Positions 33,383-42,246 are shown, counted from the first letter of the stretch. The stretch is DNA of 64,000 bases from an uncultured Clostridia bacterium (GCA_947631195.1 CANRKK010000006.1:25369-89368), one strand, 5' to 3'. Program-made: numbers and translations. The notes: generated by a model from the sequence alone, not told the origin.

Positions 33383-35185
33383 ATGAAGTTCACAAGCGAA
33401 ACGTTGAGAGAGACCTATCTCAAATTTTTCCAAAGCAAGGGGCACGCAATAATCCCCTCGGCTTCGCTCATTCCCGAAAACGACCCCACCGTGCTGTTCA
33501 CTACGGCGGGCATGCATCCTCTGGTGCCCTATCTTTTGGGCGAAAAGCACCCCGCAGGCAACAGGCTCACCGACGTGCAGAAGTGCGTGCGCACGGGCGA
33601 TATCGACGAGGTGGGCGATTCTTCGCACTGCACGTTCTTCGAGATGCTCGGCAACTGGTCGCTGGGCGACTATTTCAAGGAGGAGATGATCCCGTGGTCG
33701 TTCGAGTTTTTAACTTCCCCCGAATATTTGGGAATCCCCGTCGAGGACATAGCCGTCACCTGTTTTGCGGGCGATGACGACTGCCCCCGCGACGAGGAGA
33801 GCGCGGCCCTTTGGGAGAAGTGCGGCATAAAGAAAAACCATATCTTCTTTTTACCCAAATCGGGCAACTGGTGGGGCCCCGCGGGCACGACCGGTCCCTG
33901 CGGTCCAGACACAGAAATGCACATAATCCGCAACCACGCGGAGGCGGACAAGCTCGGCCCCTACGACTTCGACAAGGCCCCCGCGGGCACCTTCCTCGAA
34001 GTGTGGAACGACGTGTTCATGCAGTACAACAAGAACGCCGACGGCAAGTACGAGCCGTTGAAGCAGAAAAACGTCGATACAGGTATGGGTTTGGAGCGCA
34101 CCCTCTGCATTTTGGGCGGCAAGGAGAGCGTTTACGAAACGGACGTGTTTGAGGAGGCCATAGCAAAGATAGAGGAGCTCACGGGCAAAAAATACGGCGA
34201 GGGCGGAGAGGTAACCCGCGCGTTCCGCGTAATTCTGGACCACGTCCGCACCGCAACCTTTATGCTCGGCGATCCCAAGGGAGTAGTTCCCTCCAACACT
34301 GACCAGGGTTATATTTTAAGGAGAATCATCCGCCGCGCCGTCCGCTTCGGCAGAAACATAGGCCTGCCGCAGGGCAGTTTAAAGCAGGTTTCCTATACCA
34401 TAATAAATAAATATAAGGACGTGTATCCCGAACTTGACGCCAACAAGGCCAAGATAGAGGAAGAGCTCGAAAAGGAGGAACTCAAATTCTCCAAGACCCT
34501 CCAGCAGGGCATACGGGAGTTCGAAAAGGTCGCCGCAAACCTTCCCGCTGGGGGAATTATCGACGGCGTAACCGCATTCCATCTGTACGACACCTACGGC
34601 TTCCCCGTGGAGATAACGGGCGAAATGGCGCGGGAACTCGGCCTCGGAGTGGACGCGGAGGGCTATAACGCCGCCTTTGCGGAGCATCAGGAAAAGAGCC
34701 GCGCGGGCAGCGAGCAAAAGTTTGCCTGCGGCCTTGCCGACCACAAGGAGGAGACAACCAAACTTCACACAGCAACCCACCTGCTGCACGCCGCCTTAAA
34801 GATAGTTTGCTCACCCGAAGTGGAGCAAAAGGGCAGCAACATAACCGAGGAGAGGCTCCGCTTCGACTTCAACTTCGCCCGCAAACTCACGCCCGAAGAA
34901 GTTGCCGAGGTGGAGAGGCTCGTAAACGAACAGATATCCAAAAACGTTCCCGTAGTGATGAAGGAGATGAGCTTGGAGGAGGCCAAAAAGGAGGGCTTCA
35001 CCGGGCTTTTCGAAAGCAAGTACGGCGAGCGCGTAAAAACGTACACGATAGGCGATTTTTCCAAGGAGATCTGCGGCGGCCCCCACGCGGCGACGACGGG
35101 CGAGCTGGGCAAATTCAAAATAGTCAAGCAGGAAAACGTTTCGGCTGGCATAAAAAGAATCAAGGCCGTGCTCGTAAGCGAATAA
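33383..35185 (+). CDS. alaS: Alanyl-tRNA synthetase, short form lacking beta-barrel and C-Ala domains
   Basis: 600 residues against the usual 870-880. The class II aminoacylation core (DPTVLFTTAGMHPLVPYL, TFFEMLGNWSLGDYF, GGxGMG-type DTGMGLERT) and the helical tRNA-recognition domain are intact. The editing-domain zinc ligands are present as HTATHLLHA (near 462) and CGGPHA (near 562). Missing are the beta-barrel segment that normally carries the ESGGQxGD motif before the editing core, and the entire C-terminal C-Ala dimerisation arm; the protein ends naturally at VLVSE then TAA. The frame is uninterrupted, so this is a genuine reduced architecture rather than a frameshift. Confidence 0.92.
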   Translation: MKFTSETLRETYLKFFQSKGHAIIPSASLIPENDPTVLFTTAGMHPLVPYLLGEKHPAGNRLTDVQKCVRTGDIDEVGDSSHCTFFEMLGNWSLGDYFKEEMIPWSFEFLTSPEYLGIPVEDIAVTCFAGDDDCPRDEESAALWEKCGIKKNHIFFLPKSGNWWGPAGTTGPCGPDTEMHIIRNHAEADKLGPYDFDKAPAGTFLEVWNDVFMQYNKNADGKYEPLKQKNVDTGMGLERTLCILGGKESVYETDVFEEAIAKIEELTGKKYGEGGEVTRAFRVILDHVRTATFMLGDPKGVVPSNTDQGYILRRIIRRAVRFGRNIGLPQGSLKQVSYTIINKYKDVYPELDANKAKIEEELEKEELKFSKTLQQGIREFEKVAANLPAGGIIDGVTAFHLYDTYGFPVEITGEMARELGLGVDAEGYNAAFAEHQEKSRAGSEQKFACGLADHKEETTKLHTATHLLHAALKIVCSPEVEQKGSNITEERLRFDFNFARKLTPEEVAEVERLVNEQISKNVPVVMKEMSLEEAKKEGFTGLFESKYGERVKTYTIGDFSKEICGGPHAATTGELGKFKIVKQENVSAGIKRIKAVLVSE

Positions 35186-35313
35186 TTTTTGACGGAAATG
35201 CCCATTAATTTGCTTAAAAAGCGCCAAAATCGGCGCAAAAACACACCTGTGGCGCGATAGATAAAATTAATTCAAAATTTATAAAAAACTTTTTAAACGC
35301 AACTCAAAACAGC

Positions 35314-35342
35314 TTGACAGATATTTTATAAAATAATAAAAT
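35314..35342 (+). promoter_or_regulatory. Promoter of rplM-rpsI
   Basis: TTGACA (35314-35319), 17 bp, TAAAAT (35337-35342). The leader of about 60 nt contains CCGCA-CATTT-TGCGG (about 35371-35386), a possible autoregulatory L13 leader stem. Confidence 0.8.
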
Positions 35343-35408
35343 AAGTTTACATTGCAACATTGAGATAGAAAAAACCGCACATTTTGCGGCAATTTCAAGG
35401 AGTGGAAA

Positions 35409-35840
35409 ATGAAAACCTACATGGCAAAGGCGGAGGCAGTTGAAAGAAAGTGGTACGTCGTCGACGCAAACGGCGTTCCTCTCGGCAGACTTGCTTCTAA
35501 GGTGGCTGCCATACTTCGCGGCAAAAACAAGCCTACGTTCACGCCCAACGTGGACACGGGCGACTATGTGATTGTCGTCAACAGCGATAAGGTAGTTCTT
35601 ACCGGCAAAAAGCTCACCGATAAATACTATAGATATCACACCGGCTACATCGGCGGCCTTAAAGAAATAGCTTATAAAAAGATGATTGCCGAAAAGAGCG
35701 ACCTTGCCGTGTACGAAGCGGTAAAGGGCATGCTTCCCAAAAATTCGCTCGGCAGAGATATGATAACAAAGTTGAAAGTTTACAAGGGCGCGGAGCATCC
35801 TCATGCGGCGCAAAAGCCCGAGGAACTCAAATTATTTTAA
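35409..35840 (+). CDS. rplM: 50S ribosomal protein L13
   Basis: 143 residues, standard length. Conserved features: [20 protein letters not shown], the [18 protein letters not shown] block, YRHTG-like [11 protein letters not shown] and [18 protein letters not shown] precedes the ATG. L13 nucleates 50S assembly. It is followed after 20 bp by rpsI, the universal bacterial pair. Confidence 0.98.
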   Translation: MKTYMAKAEAVERKWYVVDANGVPLGRLASKVAAILRGKNKPTFTPNVDTGDYVIVVNSDKVVLTGKKLTDKYYRYHTGYIGGLKEIAYKKMIAEKSDLAVYEAVKGMLPKNSLGRDMITKLKVYKGAEHPHAAQKPEELKLF

Positions 35841-35860
35841 GGGGAGAGGTATAGTTTTAT

Positions 35861-36274
35861 ATGGCTAAAACTAATTTAAAGAAAAAACTGCAATTCTGGG
35901 GGACGGGCAGAAGAAAAAAGGCAATCGCCCGCGTTCGCCTTATCCCCGCAGGAACGGGAGTTATTCAGATAAACGACAGGGCTTTTGAGGACTATTTCCC
36001 TCAGTCCGTTTTGCAATACGTAGTAAAACAACCTCTCGTCCTTTTGGGCGTAGAATCCAAGTACGACGTTTTGGTAAACGTCTACGGCGGCGGCTACACG
36101 GGTCAGGCAGGCGCTATCCGCTTGGGAATAGCAAGGGCGCTTTTGCAGGCGGAAGAAGGTTCCCGCCCCGCGCTCAAAAAGGAAGGTTTCTTAACCCGCG
36201 ATCCCCGCGTAAAGGAGAGGAAGAAGTACGGCTTGAAGAAGGCTCGCCGCGCTCCCCAGTTCAGCAAACGTTAA
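35861..36274 (+). CDS. rpsI: 30S ribosomal protein S9
   Basis: 137 residues ending in QFSKR, the conserved C terminus that reaches the P-site tRNA. Conserved [37 protein letters not shown] and [28 protein letters not shown] lies upstream. A terminator follows 10 bp after the stop. Confidence 0.98.
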   Translation: MAKTNLKKKLQFWGTGRRKKAIARVRLIPAGTGVIQINDRAFEDYFPQSVLQYVVKQPLVLLGVESKYDVLVNVYGGGYTGQAGAIRLGIARALLQAEEGSRPALKKEGFLTRDPRVKERKKYGLKKARRAPQFSKR

Positions 36275-36284
36275 ACAGAGAATC

Positions 36285-36315
36285 AAAAAGCACCTGCGGC
36301 GGCAGGTGCTTTTTT
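36285..36315 (+). terminator. rplM-rpsI terminator
   Basis: GCACCTGC-GGCG-GCAGGTGC (36290-36309) followed by six T. Confidence 0.9.
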
Positions 36316-36340
36316 CTGTTTAACGTTTGCCAGCTACCGC

Positions 36341-36580
36341 CAACGGGTGATAAACTTCGCTTGGCTGTGTTTGGGTTGAAAGTTTTAGGCGAGCTAAAAC
36401 TTTCAACCCAAAGCGTCGGGCAAAGCCCTCGCGTGCGTTTGCGCACTCCTCGGTTGCGTACGTCTATGTACACTCCTGTCGCAAAATCCGCAGGCGCCTC
36501 GTTCTGCTCGTATCTGCGCGCTTGCCAACTTCGTAAGAGCAATTTTCTGCTCGTATCTGCGCGCTTGCCAACTTCGTAAA
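36341..36580 (+). repeat. Module T copy 6 (chimeric, with insertion and duplicated 3' arm)
   Basis: The 5' arm CAACGGGTGATAAAC (36341-36355) is the usual subtype, but the 3' arm-like segments (GTATCTGCGCGCTTG) belong to another sequence and do not pair with it. The 3' arm is present twice about 41 bp apart. A palindrome is inserted near the 5' end. The inner hairpin is CGTAC-GTCTAT-GTACA, missing one pair. Confidence 0.7.
36371..36411 (+). repeat. Perfect 18-bp palindrome inside module T copy 6
   Basis: TTGGGTTGAAAGTTTTAG (36371-36388), loop GCGAG, then the exact complement (36394-36411). No other copy of this sequence was noticed in the window. Confidence 0.9.
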
Positions 36581-36598
36581 TGCAGCTCCCGCAAACCG

Positions 36599-36723
36599 TG
36601 CCCTCTTCCGTGCAACGGGGGAGGGTGCCCTGAAAGGGCGGGTGGGAGCAACCACCTTTTCTGTCATTCTAAGTCGGGCGCAGCCCGACGAAGAATCTGT
36701 CGCGCAGCGACCTTTAAAATAAT
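36599..36723 (+). repeat. Modules N (36599-36648) and E (36663-36723)
   Basis: Both are near-identical to copies elsewhere. No gene lies between rpsI and 36867. Confidence 0.8.
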
Positions 36724-36866
36724 ATCAACACAAAACAAATTTTTACCCCAACCTGCAACAAAAAACTTATGTCCTGCGTTGCGCGTGCGGTTGCAAAATT
36801 TTTGCACATATGATAATATATACCTGCCCGCAAAAGTGCGGGACTAATAAAAGGAGGATATAAAAA

Positions 36867-37370
36867 ATGAAAAAGTATTTAACACTCGGCAACATTCTCG
36901 TGTGCTGCGCGGCAGTGCTGGGCGTCATATCGTTTCTGATGATGTTTGCCCCCGCAATCTGCATCAAGGACACAGATACCGTTTTCACCGGTGCGCAGGT
37001 TACTTTCGGACATTCTGAAACGGTAAAGGCATTACACGAAACATATGAAGTATTCAAGTTTTCGTTTATGAACTTTGTTACCTATCTTCTCACGCTCGTC
37101 GGAATAGTTTTTGCGGTGCTTTCCCTGTTCTTCAAGTGCAAGTACATAGCACCCGTCGCTGCGGTTTGTTTCCTCATCTCGGGAATCTTCTATTTCCTTG
37201 CGGTGCCCTACAGCATTGTAGCCGACGATTTTACAAAGGTATATGCTTTTATAACTTTGGGAAATAACGTAAAGGAAGTTTTAACCCTTGCCGCAGGCGC
37301 GATAGTTTCGGGAATTTTCTCCATACTTTCCGCGGCTCTGTGCGTAGTACCCGTATTCGTCAAAAAGTAA
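36867..37370 (+). CDS. Small four-helix membrane protein, unknown
   Basis: 167 residues beginning MKKYLTLGNILVCCAAVLG after AAAGGAGGATATAAAAA. Four hydrophobic segments lie at about 8-32, 68-90, 95-115 and 135-163, with a short polar loop (DTDTVFTGAQVTFGHSETVKAL) after the first. No family was recognised. The gene is monocistronic: repeats upstream, terminator downstream. Confidence 0.7.
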   Translation: MKKYLTLGNILVCCAAVLGVISFLMMFAPAICIKDTDTVFTGAQVTFGHSETVKALHETYEVFKFSFMNFVTYLLTLVGIVFAVLSLFFKCKYIAPVAAVCFLISGIFYFLAVPYSIVADDFTKVYAFITLGNNVKEVLTLAAGAIVSGIFSILSAALCVVPVFVKK

Positions 37371-37389
37371 ACATAAAAAGCCAAAAGCG

Positions 37390-37417
37390 GTCTGCCAAAC
37401 GCGGCAGACTGTTTTTG
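37390..37417 (+). terminator. Terminator of the four-helix protein gene
   Basis: GTCTGCC-AAACGC-GGCAGAC then TGTTTTTG, 20 bp after the stop. Confidence 0.85.
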
Positions 37418-37451
37418 TGCGCCCGAAAATTATAAAATTTTAAAATTGATA

Positions 37452-37480
37452 TTGCTTTTTAAAGCCCGTTGTGCTAAAAT
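37452..37480 (+). promoter_or_regulatory. pfp promoter
   Basis: TTGCTT (37452-37457), 17 bp, TAAAAT (37475-37480). The leader of about 50 nt ends with TAGGGGG. Confidence 0.65.
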
Positions 37481-37538
37481 ATTATAGCTAAAACTTTAGC
37501 GCCAAATTCAATTGTAAAAATTTTAGGGGGAAATCTCA

Positions 37539-38777
37539 ATGAAAAATGTAATTGTCGGACAGTCCGGCGGTCCCACAGCCGTAATAAACTCCAGCCTTTT
37601 GGGCGTATTCAAAACGGCAAAGGACAGGGGGGCGGACATTGTCTACGGAATGGTTCACGGCATCAAGGGCCTTTTGGACAGGGATATAGTCGATCTTTCC
37701 CAGCGTTTTAAAAACGACCTCGACAACGACCTTTTAAAGAGGACGCCTTCGTCTTTTTTGGGTTCCTGCCGCTACAAGCTGCCCGATATCGAGGGCAACG
37801 AAGCAACCTACGAAAAAATCTTTGCTATTCTGAACGAGCTTGAAATTTACGCCTTTTTCTATATCGGCGGCAACGACTCGATGGACACCATCAAAAAGCT
37901 CACCGACTACGGCCAGAAGATTAAAAGCCCCATTCACTTTATGGGCGTTCCCAAAACAATAGATAACGACCTTGCCATCACCGACCACACGCCCGGCTAC
38001 GGCAGCGCGGCAAAATACATAGCTTCCACCACAAAGGAGATAATCCGCGACGGTCTGGTTTACGACTATCCCGTCGTGTCCGTAATAGAGGTAATGGGCC
38101 GCAACGCAGGCTGGCTCACCGCCGCAACCGCGCTCGCAAAGGGCGAGGACTGCGAGGGCGTGGACGCCATCTACCTGCCCGAAGTAGTGTTCGACGTGGA
38201 TAAATTCCTCGAACACGTAGGCCAGCTCCTCAAAGAAGACCGCTCCGTCGTCATAGCCGTTTCCGAGGGCGTAAAGGTTGCCGACGGCAGATACGTTTGC
38301 GAACTTGCCGACCACGTAGACTACGTCGACGCATTCGGCCACAAACAGCTCGCCGGCACCGCCCGCTATCTTGCAGGCGAAGTTGCCAAAAAGTACGGCG
38401 TAAAAACGCGCGCCATCGAGCTTTCCTCCCTGCAGCGTTGCGCCTCGCACATCCAGTCCCGCGTGGACGTAACCGAAGCCTACAACGTAGGCGGCGCGGC
38501 GGTCAAGGCCGCGTTCGAGGGCATGAACGGGCAGGTCATCACCTTAAAGAGAATTTCCGACGACCCCTACATGTGCATAACCGAGGCGGCCGACGTGCAC
38601 TTTATCGCCAACGTCGAAAAGAAAGTGCCCCGCGAATGGATAACGGAGGACGGCACCAACGTCAAAAAGGAGCTCGTTCACTACATCTACCCGCTCATTC
38701 AGGCCGAAATCGCGCCGCTGTGGGTTAACGGGTTGCCGAGGCATATACGTTTGCACGTGCGCTCCACCATCAAGTAA
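37539..38777 (+). CDS. pfp: 6-phosphofructokinase, probably pyrophosphate-dependent
   Basis: 412 residues. Phosphorylates fructose-6-phosphate in glycolysis. At the two positions that separate donors, it reads GGNDS (110-114) and PKTIDND (138-144). ATP enzymes have Gly at both, whereas Asp and Lys mark PPi enzymes. The other active-site blocks are normal (QSGGPTAVINSS, EVMGRNAGWL). PPi use would make this step reversible and save ATP. The 3' flank is module T copy 7, which starts about 10 bp after the stop. Confidence 0.9.
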   Translation: MKNVIVGQSGGPTAVINSSLLGVFKTAKDRGADIVYGMVHGIKGLLDRDIVDLSQRFKNDLDNDLLKRTPSSFLGSCRYKLPDIEGNEATYEKIFAILNELEIYAFFYIGGNDSMDTIKKLTDYGQKIKSPIHFMGVPKTIDNDLAITDHTPGYGSAAKYIASTTKEIIRDGLVYDYPVVSVIEVMGRNAGWLTAATALAKGEDCEGVDAIYLPEVVFDVDKFLEHVGQLLKEDRSVVIAVSEGVKVADGRYVCELADHVDYVDAFGHKQLAGTARYLAGEVAKKYGVKTRAIELSSLQRCASHIQSRVDVTEAYNVGGAAVKAAFEGMNGQVITLKRISDDPYMCITEAADVHFIANVEKKVPREWITEDGTNVKKELVHYIYPLIQAEIAPLWVNGLPRHIRLHVRSTIK

Positions 38778-38786
38778 GGCTACCGC

Positions 38787-38999
38787 CAAGCGGATTATAA
38801 GCGTCGCAATACTGTGTCGCGCTTGCGCACTCCTCGGTTGCGTACTTCTATGTACGCGCCCGTCGTCGTTTGCGCACGCTCCTTGTCTTGCTCGCTTCTA
38901 ACCGCTTGCAAACTTCGTAAGAGCAATGTCTTGCTCGCTTCTAACCGCTTGCAAACTTCGTAAGGGCAATGTCTTGCTCGCTTCTACCCACCGCTAACT
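38787..38999 (+). repeat. Module T copy 7 with 3' arm triplicated
   Basis: CAAGCGGATTATAAGCG (38787-38803) pairs with CGCTTCTAACCGCTTG (38893-38908). The 3' arm with its tail (GTCTTGCTCGCTTCTAACCG) recurs twice more at 42-bp intervals, to about 38999, the last with the GGCGG-subtype arm. Confidence 0.8.
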
Positions 39000-39024
39000 T
39001 CGTAAATACAGCTTCCGCAAACCG

Positions 39025-39604
39025 TGCCCTCTTCCGTGCAACGGGGGAGGGTGCCCTGAAAGGGCGGGTGGGAGAAACACCTTTTCTGTCATTCTGCGCG
39101 AACTTGCAACACCCTCCTCCTGTCATTCTGAGGAGGGCGTAGCCCGACGAAGAATCTGTCGCGCAGCGACCTTTAAAATAATGTCAACGCAACTTACTCC
39201 GTGTCATTTCGAGGGCGGAGCCCGAGAGTTCTCACACGGCGTAAGGACAACGCCGTGTTCGGTCACCGTTCGCGCGGGACGTATGCGCTCACTCATCTCG
39301 CTCGGCACGCACAGCGCACTGTGCTGTGCTATGAAATGCCTCGCTCGTCCCCCCGTGGGTTGCTCGGGGCAGGATAACACCGCTTTCCCCCTTGGCTCCC
39401 TTTAGTAAGGGGAGCTGGCTGCGAAGCAGCCTGAGGGGATTGTAAACAATTCACATAACATCAAAATCCCATACAGAGCCTTATGCCGAGTGTGGGATTT
39501 TTCTTTTTTTGGGCGAAACGGGCGTTACAACCTCAACTTTCGTTAGCCATTCATTCCGCTGAGCGCTACAAACCGTTCCAACAAACGATCGGCGGCCGGC
39601 CGCC
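39025..39604. repeat. Repeat mosaic between pfp and 39610 (N, E, F-like, P, X)
   Basis: N at 39025-39074, E at 39122-39182, an F-like stretch from 39198 that also recurs in inverted form near 43080-43190, P at 39392-39443 with second hairpin GGCTGC-GAA-GCAGCC, and X from about 39521 to 39604 ending in GGCGGCCGGCCGCC. No gene seen. Confidence 0.75.
39463..39510 (+). terminator. Terminator-like hairpin with T runs
   Basis: AAAATCCCATAC pairs with GTGTGGGATTTTT across 15 nt, followed by CTTTTTTT. There is no + strand gene close upstream. Confidence 0.55.
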
Positions 39605-39609
39605 CCTTC

Positions 39610-39828
39610 TCACATGCCGCGCCTGTTTTTCAGTCTGTTGCTAACCTGTTCGTGGCGGAGCAGCGTTTCAAACATAATGTTGGGCGCGGCGCGGTTCCCG
39701 TCCGTGTTTTCCGCCGCGGCGGGCGGGGGAGGGGGCGGATCTGCCGCGCCCTTTTGGCCGCTTTGCAGGTTTTTAATGCCGTCCAATGCTTTAATTAAGT
39801 TCAAAAGTGCAAATTTTTCCAAAATCAT
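39610..39828 (-). CDS. Small proline-rich protein, unknown
   Basis: 72 residues: MILEKFALLNLIKALDGIKN, a central Pro6 stretch with Ala, then NIMFETLLRHEQVSNRLKNR. Two amphipathic helices flanking a Pro/Ala linker give it the look of a real small protein, unlike the repeat-derived ORFs around it. AAAAAGGGG lies just upstream, which would also serve a GTG at 39831. Module X follows its stop, as it follows other minus-strand genes, which supports a transcribed gene. No function can be assigned. Confidence 0.5.
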   Translation of the reverse strand: MILEKFALLNLIKALDGIKNLQSGQKGAADPPPPPPAAAENTDGNRAAPNIMFETLLRHEQVSNRLKNRRGM

Positions 39829-39872
39829 CACCCCTTTTTCCACATTTTTTTGCCAAAATCAACTTAAAATCA

Positions 39873-39901
39873 TTGCTTAAAATATTCGTTTGGTATATAA
39901 T
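39873..39901 (+). promoter_or_regulatory. Promoter of the 749-aa surface protein gene
   Basis: TTGCTT (39873-39878), 17 bp, TATAAT (39896-39901). The leader is about 47 nt with CTGGAG. Confidence 0.75.
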
Positions 39902-39954
39902 TAAAAATGCTTGAATTGTAATTTGCAAAGTTTAATCTGGAGTTTCATTATATA

Positions 39955-42204
39955 ATGAAAAAGCATCTCACTAAAATTGTATGCGCGGCCGTGGTTGCGG
40001 TTATGGCAACGGGCGTTGCCGCTGCCGCCGGCTGTTCGGAGTATAACTCCGGCGTAAAGCTCAACTACACGCCCTCTGCGGCGGAAGCGGTCTCCAACGG
40101 CGGCTTTGCCGTTGAAAAGGGCGGCTACATCTACTTTATAAACGGAGTGGAAACAAATACCGCCGCCAACGACTACGGCGTTCCCGTCAAGGGCGCGATA
40201 ATGCGCGTCGCGGTTGAAGATCTCAACGGCGGCAACTACAACGCGGCCGAAACGCTCGTTCCGCAAATCGCCTATTCCTCCAACTACAACACGGGCATAT
40301 TCGTGTACGGCGACTATATCTACTACGGCACGCCGTCCACCAAGAGGAATTCAGACGGCGTTATCCAAAACAGCAATCTCGAAATGAAGAGAACGCGGCT
40401 GGACGGCACCGAGTCCATGAAGGACGCCTACGTCACATTCCCCTCCGTCGGCTACGACTACAGGTACGTAGAGGTGGATGACGTGGTATATCTCGTGTAC
40501 GTCGCCACGTCCGAAACGCTGTACGACGAATCGTCGGGCGTTACCAACCTTCACTCCTACAACACCAAAACGGGGACGGATACCCTTTTGGCATACAATA
40601 TATCGAGTTACATGTTCGACGCGGAGGACAAGTCCAATCCCAACGTCTACTACACGATGGGCGTGTACGACTACGCGGGCACTTCCAACACGGCGGAGTC
40701 CTACAATCAGGTGTACTGCGTATCGGCAGAAAAGACCGAGCCCAACGAATACGACTTCAGCGACGTTTTGGGCTGGGACGAAGAGACGGACAGGTACATC
40801 AACTGCGGCACACTCGTGTTTGACGGTTACGGCGGCAACAACGGCAAAAAGGTGCCCTACAACTTCGAATACGGCGACCCCGCGGTTAAAAACACGCTGT
40901 CCTACACGTACACGCTTGAAACCTACCGTCAGGGCAGTCTGTTCTACACCCGCGCCGACAGGAGCGGCACGAGCTATCTGTTCTCGGTCAAGGATTCAGA
41001 AATAACCTCTTCGTGGAACCCCGTAACGGGCAATCCCGCAAACGAAAGCGCCATTGTCCTCGGCGGAACCAACGCAGACGCCTATCAGTATATATTCGAA
41101 AACGGCAACCTCTCCGCGGTGCTCATAGCGGAGAGCGCGGGCGGCGTCTCCATTAACCACGTAAAGGACGGCAAACTTACCGAAGCCGACAAGATGAACA
41201 AAACGGACTACTACCGCATAGTTCCCGAGCAGACGGCGACAATGCTCTTCGTGGACGGCGACTATCTGTACTATTCGCTTTCGGGCGGCAACGGCTACAG
41301 CTTCTACCGCGTAAACTACACGGGCACGTGGGACAACTACAACGGCAGGGCAGAAACGGCCGAAGTGACCCCGTACAGCCCCGTAAAAATTCTCGACCTT
41401 GACGCGGCAACCGGCTGGTACATGCCCGAACTCATAGGCGGCCACCTCATATTCGCAAGCGCAACCGACAACATGAGTTCGTACAAGTACGTCATGACTT
41501 TCAACGTCGGCGAAAAAACCAACAAAGATCTCGACGATTTAAACAAGCTCTACGAAAAGGTTACGGGCGACGACGGCGTCATAAAGGGCTACGAAGATAC
41601 AGACAACTATCCCGCCGACCTGTATGCGAATTTGGCGCAGGCGTCAAGATATATCTTCTACACAGGCAATATCGATTATGTAAAGGAACTTGCCGCGCTC
41701 TGCAACGCGGAACTTGAAGAGGACGACGATCCCGTATATTCGGCAAACACCATTCAAAAGCTCGAAGATATGCTTGCGTGCGAAAACGACTGGGCCGAAT
41801 TCAAAGACTACAAGACGACGGTAAACGGCAAGGAAGTGTACGCGAACAGCCGCGACTATTACTACGGCTCTATCGGCGCAATGACCGCGGCCGACAGGGA
41901 GAGCTACCTCAACGAATTCAAGAGCGACTATCTGCAGGCCGAACCCGCGGAGGAGGAGCCCGAAAGCTGGTTCCTGAGCCTCAGCGTCACGGCAAGAGTA
42001 TTCTTTATTATAGGTATGTGCCTTGCGGGCATAATTGTGATTGCGGCGGTTATCTTCACCGTGCTCTTCATCCGCAAAAAGCGCGGCGAGAAAAAGCCCG
42101 TATATAACAAGCGCAGAATCAAGGTCGACACCACCGACGATAAAAATATCGACGTCTACGGCGACGGACAGCCTCAGGACGGCGACGGCGAAAACAACAA
42201 ATAA
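39955..42204 (+). CDS. Exported surface protein, propeller-like, with lipobox-like signal and C-terminal TM helix
   Basis: 749 residues. N-terminal signal MKKHLTKIVCAAVVAVMATG with an AAAAGC lipobox-like end at Cys27. The body repeats GG/GD-YIYFINGVE, GDYIYYGTPS, GDYLYYSLSGG phrases typical of DUF5050-like propeller blades. A TM helix near residues 690-714 (FFIIGMCLAGIIVIAAVIFTV) is followed by a basic, then acidic, cytoplasmic tail. Having both a lipobox and a C-terminal anchor is odd; the lipobox may not be used. It resembles the protein at 3054 in style but not in sequence. No ligand is known. Monocistronic with its own promoter and terminator. Confidence 0.75.
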   Translation: MKKHLTKIVCAAVVAVMATGVAAAAGCSEYNSGVKLNYTPSAAEAVSNGGFAVEKGGYIYFINGVETNTAANDYGVPVKGAIMRVAVEDLNGGNYNAAETLVPQIAYSSNYNTGIFVYGDYIYYGTPSTKRNSDGVIQNSNLEMKRTRLDGTESMKDAYVTFPSVGYDYRYVEVDDVVYLVYVATSETLYDESSGVTNLHSYNTKTGTDTLLAYNISSYMFDAEDKSNPNVYYTMGVYDYAGTSNTAESYNQVYCVSAEKTEPNEYDFSDVLGWDEETDRYINCGTLVFDGYGGNNGKKVPYNFEYGDPAVKNTLSYTYTLETYRQGSLFYTRADRSGTSYLFSVKDSEITSSWNPVTGNPANESAIVLGGTNADAYQYIFENGNLSAVLIAESAGGVSINHVKDGKLTEADKMNKTDYYRIVPEQTATMLFVDGDYLYYSLSGGNGYSFYRVNYTGTWDNYNGRAETAEVTPYSPVKILDLDAATGWYMPELIGGHLIFASATDNMSSYKYVMTFNVGEKTNKDLDDLNKLYEKVTGDDGVIKGYEDTDNYPADLYANLAQASRYIFYTGNIDYVKELAALCNAELEEDDDPVYSANTIQKLEDMLACENDWAEFKDYKTTVNGKEVYANSRDYYYGSIGAMTAADRESYLNEFKSDYLQAEPAEEEPESWFLSLSVTARVFFIIGMCLAGIIVIAAVIFTVLFIRKKRGEKKPVYNKRRIKVDTTDDKNIDVYGDGQPQDGDGENNK

Positions 42205-42218
42205 CGGCAACCGTGTAC

Positions 42219-42246
42219 GGCCCTCCGCATTTGCGGAGGGCCTTTT
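42219..42246 (+). terminator. Terminator of the surface protein gene
   Basis: GGCCCTCCGCA-TT-TGCGGAGGGCC followed by TTTTG. Confidence 0.9.

Noticed and set aside
33383..35185. alaS as a frameshifted or truncated pseudogene
   Set aside because: The frame is intact, internal deletions are at domain boundaries, and the DNA after the stop shows an rplM promoter rather than remnants of C-Ala.
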